Origin: Crotalaria pallida
Lineage: Eukaryota; Streptophyta; Magnoliopsida; Fabales; Fabaceae
NCBI GenBank assembly: GCA_037953625.1
Contig: CM075650.1
Coordinates: 144,985,206 to 145,049,205 of the forward strand
Length of the DNA stretch: 64,000 nt
Direction of reading: 5' to 3'
Shown here: in pieces, positions 47,714-60,234 of the stretch
Layout of the letters: each line of letters opens with the position of its first letter
Position numbering within the stretch: the first letter of the stretch is position 1
Translations under genes and position numbers: made by a program
Notes under the pieces: generated by a model
Seen by the model: the letters and a program-made list of their open reading frames with translations, nothing else
Databases searched by the model: none
What the model was told of the DNA's origin: nothing

Positions 47714-48473
47714 GAGTTTTAGATTACCCACCCCACATATTATCCTCATACCCCATTTTTAATAGTGAAATAACAAAAATATCCTTTATTTTTTTTTCAA
47801 ACACAGGGTTCTCAGAATTTTTTTTTCCTGGAGTGTTTTTCCGAGAAATTCCGAGAGGTAATTTTAAAAATTCAGCAGATGAGAGATGTACCTCTTGAAT
47901 CCATGTTAATGTTACTTTATTTTTGCCATTTCAATGGGATGATTGGAACCCACCTCTAGTTTCAAACTTTTGGGCTTCTGTTTTTATTTTTTCTAATTTA
48001 ACTTAATTTAATTTTCCTGTCCATTGAACTGTTTGGGTACCATAAAAATGAAAACTTGTATGTCAATAAGTTTTGTGCCTTCGAATGCTCGAAATTCAGC
48101 AGGGGTGCTGGCTATTCCTGGAGAAAGAACAATTGTTGAGAATCATAGAGGGAGATCCTGGCTTGTGAAAATGTATGGAAACAAGCATGGGTTTTTGGGC
48201 ATGAACTGAAAACCGGGTTTGTTTCAATCATTCCACTGAAATGGCAAAAATGAAAGCAACATTAACATGGATTCAAGAGGTTATTCCTTCATCTGCTGAT
48301 TTTTCAAAATTCCGAGAGGTGGAATAAATTATGAGAGGTACGTCTCGAAAAAAACAATTCAGAATAAAATAAATTTGCGAGAACCTCGTGTTGGAAAAAA
48401 ATAAAGGGTATTTTTGCATTTTACTATTAAAAATGGGGTGTGAGATAGTATGTGGATGGAGAATCTAAAACTC
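47714..48473. mobile_element. MULE-type fold-back element with 9-bp target duplication
   Basis: It begins GAGTTTTAGATT and ends with the inverse AATCTAAAACTC. Inverted arms of about 240 bp (about 47714-47960 and 48200-48473) share phrases such as accccatttttaatagt / actattaaaaatggggt and catgttaatgtt / aacattaacatg. It is flanked by TTTAACATT at 47705-47713 and 48474-48482. A unique centre of about 240 bp carries an ATG frame at 48048-48209 (start MKTCMSISFVPSN) with no recognised homologue. It may be captured host sequence or chance. Confidence 0.8.
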
Positions 48474-48482
48474 TTTAACATT

Positions 48483-49627
48483 TAAATATTGAGCAACCTG
48501 ACCTAACCTAACCCAATCTATTTTTATGGGTCGGGTGCTTAACCTCTTTCAAAACCAACCCTATACATGTGTTGTAATAATATTAATTTATTATTTCAAA
48601 AATATATGTTTTAATTTGAATTTTTTAATTATTAATTAGGATGAGGGTTACGAAACTTTTATTTCTATTACCTTCGGTGTTTATTCCAATTATTTCATAT
48701 TATTATGGTCATTGTCTTTTAATTTTACTATTGAACATGGAGGTTGTATCTTATTCGTTGGAGCAATATTACCTTCAAGTCCATCCTTAATTATTTTACA
48801 GTTGAGAAAATTATCTAACATTTTATTCATATTATTAATTCTGGTAGTTACAATGTTATATCAATAAAGTTTTATAACTCAACATAAATTTGGCTCTAGA
48901 AACATTTCTTTTCTTTTAGTGGAAAAGATGATCTTGGTTTTGTATTACAAGAGAAATATAACTTGGAGAGATAGAGATGACAAGAAAATGCTTCTTGTGC
49001 ATAGCAATTTGTGTTTTATGTAATTACAAAAATACTTTTTATTATTATTTTTAATCATAGAAACAATGGCATTGATAGTTTATGTACCTATGTTTGTGTT
49101 CAGAGACAAATAAGGAAGAGTCGGTTATATCTTGAAGAATCATTGCGATGTATGTTCAAATAGATCTTAAGGACAACGTCCTTCAACGCGTATGAGACTA
49201 TAAATTATATGGGAGTGATAATGCAACAATTCCAATAATCCTCTAATCCTTTTACAAGGGAGCCATGAAAATTTCGGAAACTATGAAGATGAAAGTGTAC
49301 AACTGAAATTACCTCCATCATTCAACATTGAATTGTATTTTATTTTTAAGTGTAATCTCCAAATATTTCCAACAACCCGATCGTTGAAATATTTATGTAT
49401 CATTTACATATAAATCTCTTATGTTACATGACTCAATAACATTAGTTGTAATATATTTTTTTTAAATTTTCTTAATGCATGTTCTAAGTAAATTATATCA
49501 AAATAGAATAATTTCTGTCTAAGATAAAGTTTGAATTAAAAGTCAATAAAAATATATTTATTAATTTATTGATGTATACATATTTTATTAATATATAAAT
49601 TATATAAATTATTAATATAATTTATTG
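48483..49627. other. Intergenic, no gene seen
   Basis: AT-rich, with no recognisable protein. The 'caacccaatctat...gggtcggg' phrases flanking the MULE-type element look like an older repeat that it entered. Confidence 0.5.
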
Positions 49628-49735
49628 TCCATGTAAGATAGCCCAGTTGGTGGCTGCAAGAACACTTAGGATTTCCTCCTCCCCAGGTCATGGGTTCTAA
49701 TCCCAGACCTCCCATGTAAACCCAAAAAAAAAATA
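49628..49735 (+). mobile_element. Short tRNA-derived SINE (same family as 20778-20885)
   Basis: It has the shared head gatagcccagttggtggctg, a B-box-like gggttctaatccc and the end tcccatgtaaaccc followed by poly(A). The target duplication is not clear. Confidence 0.7.
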
Positions 49736-49987
49736 AAATTAAACTAATAGTACTATTTCAAATTACCCTTTAAAGTTTAAAAAAAAAATAATAATTTGGA
49801 AAGTAAAAAATAATAAAAGTTCAATTTTCGCCCTCTTCAATTCTAACTATTCCCCGCCTCTTCTAGACAGAGTCGCGTCGTTTGGACCCTCATCCTCCGC
49901 GTTCATATCACGCAACACTACATACAAAGCTAAAACCCTCGCTGTACTTCTTCTCTTGTCTCTTCCTCTCACTACATTTGAATTTCA

Positions 49988-49990
<3 letters not shown>

Positions 49991-50042
<52 letters not shown>
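49991..50042 (+). repeat. (CT)26 microsatellite in the HIT4 5' leader
   Basis: An uninterrupted run of 26 CT units ends eight bases before the HIT4 ATG. CT-rich leaders are common near plant transcription starts. The length is likely polymorphic. Confidence 0.9.
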
Positions 50043-50044
<2 letters not shown>

Positions 50045-50050
50045 TCCAAT

Positions 50051-53000
50051 ATGAGGAAAGGCGCCAAGAGGAAGACGAAGCACAACGACGTCGTAGAAGA
50101 AGAAGAATCGCAACCCCAACCCCAACCCCAACCAAACGAGAAGCAATCCACCAAAGCTCCCTCTCGTGCTAAACCCTCCAAGCCTCACTCCCAACCCGAG
50201 TTCTTCGAGGATAAACGCAACTTGGTAAAATTTTCACTTTTTTTTTTAATTCTTTAAATTTTTTATTTATCTTGGCATTGATGTGGACAATTATAAAGGC
50301 TTGTTTGTTTGAGTTTTTTTTCGCAAAAAATAAGAGTGATTATTTTACTCTTGAAATATTTGCTTGGTTGAGCTTTTACAGAGAAAAGTTAAAGGCTGGA
50401 GAAAGCTTTGTTGTAGAATTGTTTTTTTTTTTAAAGATTTAACAAACAAGTCTTCGATCCAAATAGAATTATGCTGTGCTTGCTTTAGCGGCGCAAGGGG
50501 CACAGACATGCGTTTCGTCGAAAGCTTCCTTTGGTAGCGTTGGGCTGGGCTGAACGTGCTCGTTTTGGCGGTAGACCCCAAACGCGCCATTGGTGGCGAA
50601 TTTAGCACAGATGTGACATCTACGCTGCTAAAATTAACCTAAATTGGCTCAATTAATGCTGTGTGTAACTCAATTAAGCGCAACGGTAACCTAAAAAGTG
50701 CTTTTTTTTTAAATTTCTTGCACTTGGATATTTGCTTTGTTGAGCTTTTATTTAAAAAAAAAAGCTGGGTTAAAAAGATGAAAAAGCTATAATTTTCAGT
50801 GTATCAGAAAGCACTTTTGAAGAATATTTTATTAAACCTAAACGAACAGATCCTTAAGCTTTATGGAGGGAGAATTATTGGAATTGTGCATAATTTATAT
50901 AGAATTTGTGTCCAATTCAGCATAGCAGGGACATTTATGCTGCTAAATTTAGCCTAAATTGGATTAATTAATGCAGCGTGTAACTCATTGTTGCTTTTAC
51001 TGAATAATGCTTTACGATTTGTATTGTGCAGGAAGATTTATGGAGGGAAACATTCCCTGTTGGAACAGAGGTTTGTTGGTTTTCTAGATTTTGAGTCCAT
51101 TTATTTTTGTTTCTTTCTTAAAAATTGGGGTTTTTAATTTGAGATGCAGTGCAGAGAGGAGGGTTTTTAATTTAAAAAAGTCAATTTTGACATTCATTCG
51201 CTTGTTTGCTTTTTGGTTGTGTTTTTACTCAAACTGTTTATTTGAAAAAAAAAGGGGAAGAAGCGAAGCTGAATCACAAATCCCTTTTATGAATATTCAT
51301 TATTTCTAATCCTAAACAAATGGCTCTTCATATTTTTATAAGGTGTTTATTGTGCTGTATTTTTTCTTACATCTTCATATTGTTATGCTATGCCAGTGGG
51401 ACCAATTGGATTCTGTCTATCAATACAAGTGGGATTTCTCCAATCTGGAGGTGAGTGTTGTAGCCAACCACAATTTTTTTTCTTGATGAATGATGTTGAA
51501 GTTGAATTTCTGGCTTTTATATTCTTATTCCTTATGTGATTAATATTTTGGCTTCAGAATGCATTTGAAGAAGGTGGGGTTCTACATGGGGAAAAAGTAT
51601 ACCTTTTTGGTTGCACTGAGCGTAAGTAGCTTGCGAACTTTTAGCGTGTCATTATTTCATGACAGCGCAGGTTGAATTTGCTGGGTATCCATTTACGGTT
51701 ATTTGGTCAATCTATCTTACATTTTGTCCTTGTGGACATCTGCAGCCCAATTGGTTTGGTTTAAAGATGAAAGCAAAGTTGTCTGCATTCCTGTTGTCGT
51801 AACTGTAAGTTGTCAAACTGGCCTGTCTAAATGCGAAATTGTGAATAGCTGGCTAATTATTATCGCTTATGAGCTTTTTTGCATGAAATTGGATCATTGA
51901 TCTTTCAAATAACAATAGTTATTTGTGCTTTCTAGCTGTGTTTTGTCTGTGAGACCTTGTGGGACATGGTTCTTGGCAATTTTAAAATACTTATGCTCAA
52001 CTTTTTGGGAGTTATAGTGTTTCTATGGAAATGCCAGTTTCATAAGCTGTCAATCAGCTTTGTAATTGTATCAGTTTCTTGTTCTGTCAATTTTACAAAT
52101 GATTCACGTTTGATTTTTGTAAACAGGTTGTATCACCTTTCCCACCATCTGATAAAATTGGGATCAACTCAGTTCAGAGAGAGGCTGAAGAGATAATTCC
52201 CATGAAACAAATGAAAATGGACTGGGTTCCATATATTCCTCTGGAGAAACGGTATTCTTCATGATCTGTCTACCGCTGGCGGTTTCTTTGATATTTTTTT
52301 ATTTAATCTCAGGTTTAAATTTTTGTAAGGAAACATTGTGACATGGTCATCTCTGACATCTGACCTTTATTTAATGTTTTCTGCATCCAACAGAGAAAGC
52401 CAAGTTGATAGACTAAAGTCTCAAATATTTATATTGAGTTGCACCCAAAGAAGGTATTGCTTTCTCTGTCCTTCTCCTCACAGTCATGACCCTATTTGTA
52501 GCATGTTTAGGACCGGCTTTGTCTTACCTTTGATGTGAATTTGTGTGATATAGGGCTGCTTTAAAGCATCTGAAGTTGGACCGTGTAAAGAAATACGAGT
52601 ACTGCTTGCCTTGTGAGTTTCTGGCTTGAAAGTATCATTGTTCACTTGAAATATGTGCCTCTGTTGTATACCTGTATTCAACAGTGGGAAGAAGCTAAAC
52701 ATCATCTTTTTACCATTATTATGAAAGGATTTGGTTTGTTGTATCCTTTTAACCATTATTCTTTCCACAGATTTCTATCAACCTTTTAAGGAAGATGAAC
52801 TTGAACAGAGCACCGAGGTTCAAATAATGTTCCCATTAGAGCCGAAGCCGGTAATTGCTACCTAGTGAATTGACATTCTTTGCATAATTTGGGATCCCTT
52901 TTTATGACCTGTTTGCATATTAAATCTTCTAATTACTTTATGTTGACAAGATAGGCAACTGCCATATTTGATTTTCGCTTGATTACTTATCTTTTGATTT

Positions 53001-54542
53001 TTGCAGATATTCTGTGAATTTGATTGGGAATTAGATGAACTTGAGGTAATGAATTAACCTTCTAATGTTTGTAGTTTAGGATATGCCACACAAACCCTGC
53101 TAGAAATATGATTCTATTTTCTCTAAAAGTAATGATCATAATTGCTAGTCCAATGCCACTTACAAAACTAACCACTTTTTTTGGTGGATGTGAATTTGTC
53201 TAAAAGGGTCTTACATTAAGGACCGTAGGGAGTAATAAGCAGCATGTTACTATGTTATCGAGAAAATATCTAGAAAATAATATGACAATAGGCAAATTCC
53301 TCATGCGCTAAATTGTTCTATATTCCACAGGAGTTCACTGATCAGCTCATACAAGAGGAGGAATTACCAGAAGATCAAAAAGTTGCCTTCAAGGTACAAA
53401 GTTATGGCAAATCTGTAGTTTATTCATGCTTTCCAACATTCTTGAGCAGGGTTAGACTGATCCTTTTACTGTTTTAGGAATTTGTCAAGGAAAAAGTACG
53501 TGAAGCAAAAAAAGCTAATAGAGAGGTACTTCTGATTTTTGCTCTGCAAATCCTCTTCTGCTGCTTTCTGCATTTTTACCTATTTCTTCATCTTCATGTA
53601 GGCAAGGGAAGCTCGAAGAAAAGCCATTGAAGAAATGAGCGAGGAAACTAAAGCTGCATTTGAGAATATGAGATTTTACAAGTTCTACCCTGTAAAAAGT
53701 CCAGATGCGCCTGATGTATCAAATGTTAAGGTAATTATTTGGGCATTCTGATATGAAGCTTATAAAATCTGAAATTCTTTCAATTTGAGGCAAACATCCT
53801 AATCTGGCATCAAGGCATCAATTTGTGCCCTTAAAAGTGATAATTGTTTCTTGGGATATTAAGGCTAAAAGTGAATGTTGAGGAAGAGTGGCAAGGCAAT
53901 TTAAGTGCTTGCATGCACTTAAGACTACATAGTATATACCTAATGATGATAGGCGATCACTAACACTCTTAACAGATAGATGTCCAGTTTCTCTTTTAAC
54001 TTCGGATTATGACAGCTGGGAGTTGGTAAAATGGCTGTACTTGGTTTAGTAAATGCAAAAGGCAGTAAAAATTGGAATTGGAAAATCTCAGAACTGTCAG
54101 CCACTCTAGTTCTGTAGTTCAGTAATTTATTCTACTAATATTTTCCCATTTATTATTGTCAGAGTGTTTCTCTAGAATCAATTATGTTGAGAAGAATCTT
54201 TCTTTTCTTTTTGCTCTTTTGGTCAACCTGTTTTGGATGCTGCATACATTTATGGATGGAACCATTTTGTTCCCCCAAATAACGTGAACATAGCAACATT
54301 TATGAAAACAAACATTTTCTTCCCCCATATTTATATTCTAAGCTGGTTTAGCACAAAGTTGGCCTATTTTTTGCATGGTTGAGTAAATGCTACTGACGTT
54401 ATTTCACATTCTGTCATAAACTTCTAGATGAGTACATCCGTAATTCATTTCTTGCACATTTAATGTAACTCGGTATCATTCTTTGTGTTGGCAGTCTCCC
54501 TTCATAAACAGGTATTACGGAAAGGCTCACATGGTTCTATGA
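50051..54542 (+). CDS. HIT4: HEAT INTOLERANT 4 (HIT4) homologue, 346 aa
   Basis: Fourteen exons: 50051-50224, 51032-51070, 51397-51450, 51558-51621, 51746-51804, 52127-52251, 52394-52453, 52554-52612, 52771-52850, 53007-53045, 53331-53393, 53478-53525, 53602-53730 and 54495-54542. All introns are GT-AG and phases are consistent (347 codons with TGA). The start is basic and disordered (MRKGAKRKTKHND) with a QP repeat (residues about 21-28). Conserved blocks include FPVGTE, WDFSNLENAFEEGG, KVYLFGCTEPQLV, SPFPPSDKIG, EEIIPMKQMKMDWVPYIPLE, YFYQPFKEDELEQSTEVQI and the C-terminus SPFINRYYGKAHMVL. Arabidopsis HIT4 is longer, mostly at the N-terminus. By family knowledge HIT4 is a nuclear chromocentre protein needed for heat-induced relief of transcriptional silencing and for thermotolerance. 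Intron 10 holds a MITE remnant. The gene looks intact. Confidence 0.95.
50598..50990 (+). repeat. Internal duplication in HIT4 intron 1
   Basis: The phrase 'aatttagc...gctgctaaa(a)tt(a)...cctaaattgg.t.aattaatgc.g.gtgtaactca' occurs at about 50599-50672 and again at about 50918-50990. Between them lie A- and T-rich tracts. It is probably an old repeat or duplicated MITE arm. Confidence 0.5.
53132..53232. repeat. Stowaway-type MITE remnant in HIT4 intron 10
   Basis: It ends gggtcttacattaaggaccgtagggag before TA. Upstream, cttacaaaactaaccac resembles the interior of other copies. The left half is missing. Confidence 0.55.
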
Positions 54543-56799
54543 TTTGGCTCCAAGACCGTAATGGCTTCAACTTTTGCAGGCTTGTTTTGCCTGTCATCAT
54601 AGAGATTTTGTTCTTACTTTCAGGACGCAACCCCCCTGATGCCTCATTATATTTTATTTATCAGTGTAGTTGTCTGAAGGAACATACAATATAAAATTGT
54701 TGTAGCTTACAGATCCCAAAGAAGAAAACTAGATGTTAGGATGAGATACTTGGAATATGAGATTATGTTTTTCATTTCTAGTTTAAAGATAATTACTGAG
54801 TTTCAGGTGAATCAATTTACCTGGCTCTTGCTTGACTTGGTTTTGCTTGAGATTCTTTTTCAATTCGGAATTAATTGTATGGCAGTTTGTATTTGAAGCT
54901 AAATGAAGAAATGAATTCATTCTTTCCATTAAATATGTTCTCGTAAAATCGATGTATGAAATACATTTATAGTTGAAAGGGCAACAATTTGTTGGATTCC
55001 TTAATGAGAGGATCTTCGAGACAGTTATTTATCTTGAGGTTGAGTTACCATAAGCAATCCTTTCTTTGTCTCACAATATACAAGAAAAATGCAGTTTGAA
55101 TTACCCTCTCACTAAGTGGAAATCCTCTTCATTTCATTCTCAACACTCTTCATTTCAGCTTATTTGGTGGTCAGCAATTATTTGGAAAATTTGTTGAAGA
55201 TATCTCATCTAATTTAAGTGCTACGCTTGCAGATTTTGTCTTGAGAGTAATCATATAGTTCCAAATGTCTGCTTTAATGAACTACAAGTCCAAAACTGTG
55301 AAGTGGTTATGGATTTCCTTGGATTCCCCAAATATATAATATTTATGACACTTGCTTACTAAACTGGCGCCACACATTCAATTTCTTATACACTAAGAAA
55401 AAATTTGGTTTAAGAAAATATTCGAGCAGGTTTGTTTCTTCTGACTCATTAATAATGAAAAATTGCTCACAAGCTACATAGCTAGCAAGATAGCATTCCA
55501 AACAGGAATCACAATGGGTAGGTAGTAGCCTTGTAGGGACATTTGAAAATGAGTGGCGTTTTTGTCATCTCATTTGTGGCCAAGGAGATCTCACTTATCT
55601 TAGTTTTTCCAATTTTATTTTTAATTTTTTTTTACTTTAACGTCAAGGTTGTGAAGTATATCTCACTACCGAAAAAAAAGGGTCTTGGTCTCAAAATACA
55701 TGATGAAGCTAGGGTTTTTCCTTAATCTGTGACAAGGCCATTGGAGGCTGAGTTGGAGCAGAGCCTATTAGAATCATGTTCAGCCAAGGGGCGTCTTATA
55801 CATTACCTTTCATCTCTAGAAGGCTTCCTTTTTAAACAAGTTGAGAGGAGCAAGGCAACTTATAAAAGATGAGCTAATAACAGAAGGGACGAGGGTTGTT
55901 GTTTAACGATTAATGGGGAAAAAAAACATTAGAAAGATCAAAGTCAAACTCAATACTCAATAGCCCATGATGGTGATTCGTGTGGAAATTCAAATTTGTG
56001 GCAGCGGTGGCATTATGATTATGGTATATTCACAGTTCTATTTTATCTTCACCCACTTTTCTATAATTTTATTATTTTCGGACATAGCCAGGAATGGACT
56101 TGCTATTACTAGTGGTGTTAGAAGTGAGCGAGTTGTTTCCACCATCTCTGTTCTTAATTACAACGTTGTTACTGAGGAGAGAGATGACGTTGGAGGCTTT
56201 CCTAGATATCACTGGATGACAAGAGAGGAAAAACTACTAGGGGAGGGATTATGGCTATGGAAATCATTTTCAATATTGAGTGACTTTAATTATAGATAAG
56301 AATCGGTATATGGGCAACACTAAAAATATGTAAAAACCGGTTGAAGTTGTCTTTTAATCTGTATTTGCCTTAGATAATATGAGTACCAAATTAAAAAACT
56401 TATCAAAGAATACTTTAGCCTTTGCGTGTTAGGAATTAAAGATGTGTTAGAAGTATTATTTTTTTTTTAAAAAAAAGAAGAAGAAGATGTGTTCGAAGTT
56501 AGAATTATGTATTGCTGACCATTGCTTTATCTAGTAATACACAAACGATTCTTTCTTTGAAGGGTATCACCTTTTCTTTTGGAAAAGGAACTAATCTTTT
56601 TGGTGATGCTTGCATGCTATTTTCATCAATTGTTGCTTTTAGGAATCAAACGCTTTAACCTTTGTCCGGTACAATACCTAGAAATTATATTTTGAAAAAA
56701 TGGGCTAAGAGAAGTTACACGTAAGTAGGCTTATTACATCTTGACCTAAAATCTTAAGGCAATTGATTTATGAGCCTTATTTCGACTTATCCATTATTA
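54543..56799. other. HIT4 3' flank and intergenic DNA, no gene seen
   Basis: The first few hundred bases likely include the HIT4 3' UTR. Frames at 55543 and 55967 are not protein-like to me. No repeat with clear ends was seen. Confidence 0.5.
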
Positions 56800-57077
56800 C
56801 TCCCTCACAGGGCATCATTTTGGTAGATTTCTCTTCCCTTTTTATAAGTCGTTTTGGAATATTTAGGTAGCATTAAAGAGTTTATTCCAAATACACCCTT
56901 TATAATTACGTATTTTTTATAATTACAATAGAGAGAGAAATGAATAGAGTTGTAAAGTTTTAAATAGGGGTAACTTTGGAATGACAACATATTTTTTGAT
57001 AAATTTGAGAGGAATAATTACTTTTCTTAATATGTGTGAATTAGATAAAAGCGACTTATATTAAGTGACGAAGAGAG
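56800..57077. mobile_element. Stowaway-type MITE 6 (TA target duplication)
   Basis: It starts CTCCCTCACAGGG after TA (56798-56799) and ends attaagtgacgaagagag before TA. The interior is shared in reverse orientation with MITE 7 (gaataaactctttaat and its complement). Confidence 0.8.
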
Positions 57078-57650
57078 TATACAATTTGAGACTTCTTTAA
57101 CCACAACTCACACTTTGAAATTTCCTACGGTCTCCCCCTCAAGTGTGAGTTCTTCACAAATGGTCACTCCCCTTGTGCGGGTGCCCGAAGAGCCCAAACC
57201 ACATTGATGGTCACATGAGCATGGTTAGCCAAAACTAGCAATTCCAAACCGTGTCATAAATGCTCTTCTTCAAACTCTACTGTTGGGAAATGGATTCTGC
57301 TGTAACAATTGTGACTGCACGAAATCTTGACCTTTAAAAATAATTTCTTTTTCAATTAAATTTTAAAGAAAAAATTATGCATATATTTTTAACCCTTGGA
57401 CGATTGACTCCATGATGAGATGAAGTCAGAGAATCCAGATCTCTATTGTTGTCCTCCATCTCTAATGGAACACACTGCTGTTTTGATACCACTTATTAAG
57501 AATGGAAAACCCAAATCTACAAGATTTTGAAATAATGGGCTAAATGAAGTTATACATAAGTGGGTAATCGGTAATGATCAGGCATGGGAAGTGGAACTTA
57601 AGGCCTAAGGGATTAAAATGGGTGGACAAGTAAGTGGCTGAGACTTATGA
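57078..57650. other. Intergenic, no gene seen
   Basis: Non-coding. A minus-strand TGGTATCAAAACAGCAG at about 57479-57495 looks like a copia primer-binding site, but no LTR could be defined next to it. Confidence 0.35.
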
Positions 57651-57658
57651 GAACTGAG

Positions 57659-58582
57659 TAGAGTTGTCAAAAGGGCAATAGGTTCGGGTTCGAGCCGGCT
57701 CGCTTCGGGTTCTCGCTAAATCGGGCTCAGGTCAAAAAGTTCGGTTGTAAATTGAGTATTCTAGTATGAAACCCAAACCCGCCCTAAGCGGGCTTCGGGC
57801 CCTGTGCGGGCCGGCCCGCATCCTTTTTTTTTAATTTGTACAATTTAATCACTTCACATGTATAGTTTAATATACCGAAAATTTTCTACAATTCAACCAT
57901 TCCACTTATATAGTTTAACATACCGAAAATTTCTACAGTTCCTATTTATTTATTTATTTTTAAATTTCAACCGTCCAAACTTCTTTATAATTATTTTTTT
58001 TATTTCTACGGTTCCTGTTTATTTTTTTTAACACTAATTTACAAAAATATCAGCACACGAGTACAAGAAAATTGGATTCACTCATCCAACAATATTCAAA
58101 CAATACGTTTCGGTTCAAATTTTATTTTTTTTTTGGAGGTTGATTGGTTCAATATTTTCAAATTATATATATATATATATAATAAATTTTCAAGTGGTGC
58201 ATTATTTATTAGTTGTTGTATTTTTTTTTCTCATTCCGAACTATATACTCGTAGGGACTAAAATCTTAGGACTGATGTCACTAACCATTTATATATTTTT
58301 TTCAAAAAAATTAATGAATAAACTTCCTTTATTTTTTACACATGTTTTTTTTAACCAATAATAAGTTTTTTCCTTTTATAATGAACACATGCACATGTAA
58401 AGTTAAGAAAATATGAATATTTTCTTTTTCCATGCCCGGCGGATCAGCCCGAACCGGAACCTGATCGGGTAGGGCTAAATAACCCGAGTTGAATAAATAT
58501 GCTATATTAAGAAGCCCAAGCCTTATTATTTTTCGGGTTTTTTGGCCCGACTCGGTTACCCTGGCCCATTTTGATAACTCTA
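57659..58582. mobile_element. hAT-type non-autonomous element with 8-bp target duplication
   Basis: Terminal inverted repeats are TAGAGTTGTCAAAAGGGC at the left and, in reverse complement, TAGAGTTATCAAAATGGGC at the right. It is flanked by GAACTGAG at 57651-57658 and 58583-58590. The subterminal regions are GC-rich (gggttcgagccggctcg; cccgaaccggaacctgatcg) around an AT-rich centre. It is 924 bp with no transposase. The 8-bp duplication and TIR type indicate the hAT superfamily. Confidence 0.9.
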
Positions 58583-58780
58583 GAACTGAGACGGTATCAT
58601 GGTTCCTTCCAAGGTCAAATAATACGAAAATTACTGAAAAGTATCCATCAAACACTATTATATAATTTTGAGACCAAATACTGAATTCAGAGGAGCTCTC
58701 ACAATAAAAGTTAGGAAAATGAGAACGTATGAGATATGCCACGTGTCAACGTCATTCATTATTTAAAAAAAATAAAAAAT

Positions 58781-59200
58781 TCTTGAAAAGATATGTCTTA
58801 TGGATTAACACCTTTTCATAATAGTTTTAAAAAAATAAAAAAATTCTTGAAAAGTGGATTAACACCTTTTCATAGTAGTTCTAAAAAAATTAAAAAAAAA
58901 ATCTTGAAAAATATGTCTTATGGACTAACACCCTTTCATAATAGTTTTAAAAAAATAAAAAAAAATTCTTGAAAAGATATGTCTTATGGACTAACACCCT
59001 TTCATAATAGTTTTAAGAAAATAATTTTTTTTTTTTGAAAATATATGTCTTATGGACTAACACCCTATCATAATAGTGTTTCTAAATATAATTTAAAAAA
59101 ATAAATTCTAAAACAATACTAATGCACCTGTACAAAATAATAAATTCTTGAAAAGTTATGTATTATGAACTAATACTATTTCACAATAGTGTTACTAAAT
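58781..59200 (+). repeat. Tandem repeat, about 60-65 bp unit, five to six copies
   Basis: Units of the form 'cttgaaaagatatgtcttatgga(c/t)taacaccctttcataatag' start near 58781, 58845, 58902, 58967 and 59034. A diverged one lies near 59146. Spacers are A/T tracts of varying length. Confidence 0.85.
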
Positions 59201-59320
59201 ACATTTTTAAAAAATAAAAATAATACTAATGCACCTGTTAAAAAAATTCCGAAACACCCTTTCATAATAATACTAATGTATTTTAACAATTTAAGACTTT
59301 ATATATAGTCAAACTCTATA

Positions 59321-59615
59321 CTCCCTCTGTCCCTTAATATAAGTCTCTTTTACCTAATTCACGCATATTAAGAAAAGTAATTATTACTCTCAAATTTATC
59401 AAAAAATATGTTGTCATTTCAAGGTTACCCTTATTAAAAACTTTACAACTCTATTCATTTCTCTTTCTATTGTAATTATTACCCTATCACCCCTATGCAA
59501 TTATGAGGGGTGTATTTGGAATAAACTCTTTAATACTATCTAGATATTCTAAAATGACTTATAAAAAGGGACACCAATTCTACCAAAATGGTGTCCTATT
59601 AAAGGACGGAGGGAG
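59321..59615. mobile_element. Stowaway-type MITE 7 (TA target duplication), nested
   Basis: It starts CTCCCTCTGTCCCTTAATAT after TA (59319-59320) and ends taaaggacggagggag before TA (59616-59617). The flanks rejoin to 'tcaaactctattatatttttg', matching the sequences at 58648 and 60108. Confidence 0.85.
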
Positions 59616-60234
59616 TATTATATTTTTGAACCCAAACTTTGCAATCAGAGAGCTCCTCAAGAAATGGAACTTTCATAGAAAAAGTTAAGAAAATAAAAAA
59701 CAAAGAGACATGTCACGTGTCTCGAAAATATTTAAAAAAAAAAAAACTCTAATGTAACAGTGCAATGTTTTACTCTATAATTCAGTACAGGTTTAGGGGT
59801 GCAATGTTTTGCTCTATAATTCGGTTTTTTAAGTATAAGTTGTAACAATGCAATTGAAATGATACATTGTTTCAAGTTTCAACCAATGAATGTAATTCGG
59901 TACATGTTCAAGGAAATGGTGCACTGTTTCCTGAATATTATTAAATTAAATATTATATATATATAAAAAAAATATATTATATTAAATTTTATATTTTTAA
60001 AATTAAAAAAAATTATTGCAAGTGGTATGTCGTTTCAATAGTAAAGTGATATACTTGATACTTCACTAACTTGACACTTTTTGAAATGGAGATGGTACGT
60101 TGTTTTATCAAACACTATTATATTTTCGAACCCAAATATTGAAACCAGAGAGCTCCTCACGAAATGGAGCTCTCATAGAAAAGTTGATAAAATAAAGGCC
60201 AATCAAGTATGCCACATGTCAAACATTGTGTTAT

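Noticed and set aside
45650..48575. A single large hAT element starting 'taggggtgtaagcg'
   Set aside because: The right end (caaccctatac) does not match the left TIR and no 8-bp duplication was found.
52484..52768. 94-codon minus-strand frame inside HIT4
   Set aside because: Antisense shadow over HIT4 exons 8-9 and introns.
55967..56299. 110-codon plus-strand frame downstream of HIT4
   Set aside because: No recognised domain and no splice partner; kept as intergenic.
57400..57500. A complete copia element around the TGGTATCA-like site
   Set aside because: No LTR pair or gag/pol coding was found next to it.
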